From positions 1-5,957 of the forward strand of contig CAYRSH010000081.1 of NCBI GenBank assembly GCA_964426895.1: a stretch of DNA of 5,957 nt, read 5' to 3'. A model generated the notes under the pieces. It was not told where the DNA came from. It was given only the letters and a program-made list of their open reading frames with translations, and ran no database searches. Every line of letters starts with the position of its first letter. The stretch's first letter is position 1. Below are positions 5,867 to 5,957 of this stretch, one piece after another. The stretch comes from Caldipriscus sp964426895. GTDB taxonomy: Bacteria > Hydrothermota > Hydrothermia > LBFQ01. The translations under genes were made by a program, and so were the position numbers.

Positions 5867-5957
5867 CTTGGGATTCCACAAGGTAGATTAGGAACGCTAA
5901 ACGAAACATTAAAGGCCGGACTTCACCCACAAGTTTAAATTCCACAAGGTAGATTAG
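5867..5957 (-). CRISPR. End of a CRISPR array: degenerate terminal repeat, one spacer, start of a second repeat
   Basis: ATTCCACAAGGTAGATTAG occurs twice, at 5873-5891 and 5939-5957, 66 bp apart. The second copy is preceded by GTTTAA, giving a unit that begins GTTTAAATTCC at 5933. The first copy continues with GAAC to 5895. The inferred repeat is therefore 29 nt (GTTTAA...GGAAC), with a 37-nt unique spacer at 5896-5932. This repeat form (GTTT-AATTCC-...-AGGTA-GATTA-...-AAC) is well known from CRISPR arrays of thermophilic bacteria, and on the - strand it ends ATTTAAAC, like the usual 8-nt crRNA handle. The left repeat (5867-5895) differs at four of its first six positions, as expected for a leader-distal terminal repeat. 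The array continues beyond the right edge, with transcription predicted on the - strand. No cas genes are visible, so the subtype is unknown. Confidence 0.85.

Noticed and set aside
5896..5932. Self-targeting spacer against a gene in this window
   Set aside because: I found no matching stretch elsewhere in the window by eye; a database search is needed to assign its target.

Overview
The window looks like a piece of chromosome from a diderm, probably thermophilic bacterium. This rests on two beta-barrel-type outer-membrane proteins and a lipoprotein, on Lys/Glu-rich and Gln-poor proteins at modest G+C (roughly 40% by eye), on very tight gene packing with overlaps, and on a CRISPR repeat of the AT-rich kind common in thermophiles. 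Hot-spring candidate lineages of the Hydrothermae/WOR-3 sort would fit, but this is an impression; nothing here fixes the taxon.

Left third, + strand: the tail of one Uma2-family (PD-(D/E)XK-like) gene runs in from the left edge, followed by two complete 184-residue paralogues. The three copies are joined head to tail by 4-bp ATGA overlaps at a pitch of 551 bp. Their ends are nearly identical and their middles have diverged. A 102-bp stretch across each copy-to-copy junction is perfectly repeated. The last copy is followed 9 bp later by an unusually small Omp85/BamA-like protein.

Middle and right, - strand: a four-gene cluster reads right to left, with every gene overlapping the next. The order is a predicted small outer-membrane barrel protein, gatB (amidotransferase subunit B for Glu-tRNA(Gln)/Asp-tRNA(Asn)), a beta-propeller lipoprotein, and a PlsC-type acyltransferase. 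It ends in a 20-bp convergent overlap with the Omp85-like gene. A TATAAT box 9 bp before the first ATG suggests a nearly leaderless transcript.

Right edge: the last 91 bp are the end of a CRISPR array, with one degenerate terminal repeat, one 37-nt spacer and the start of a second repeat cut off by the window edge. The degenerate repeat and the repeat orientation suggest that this is the leader-distal end and that the array is transcribed leftward, toward the gatB cluster. No cas gene is present. There is no gene-free stretch longer than 300 bases; the largest is the 164 bp at the right end.
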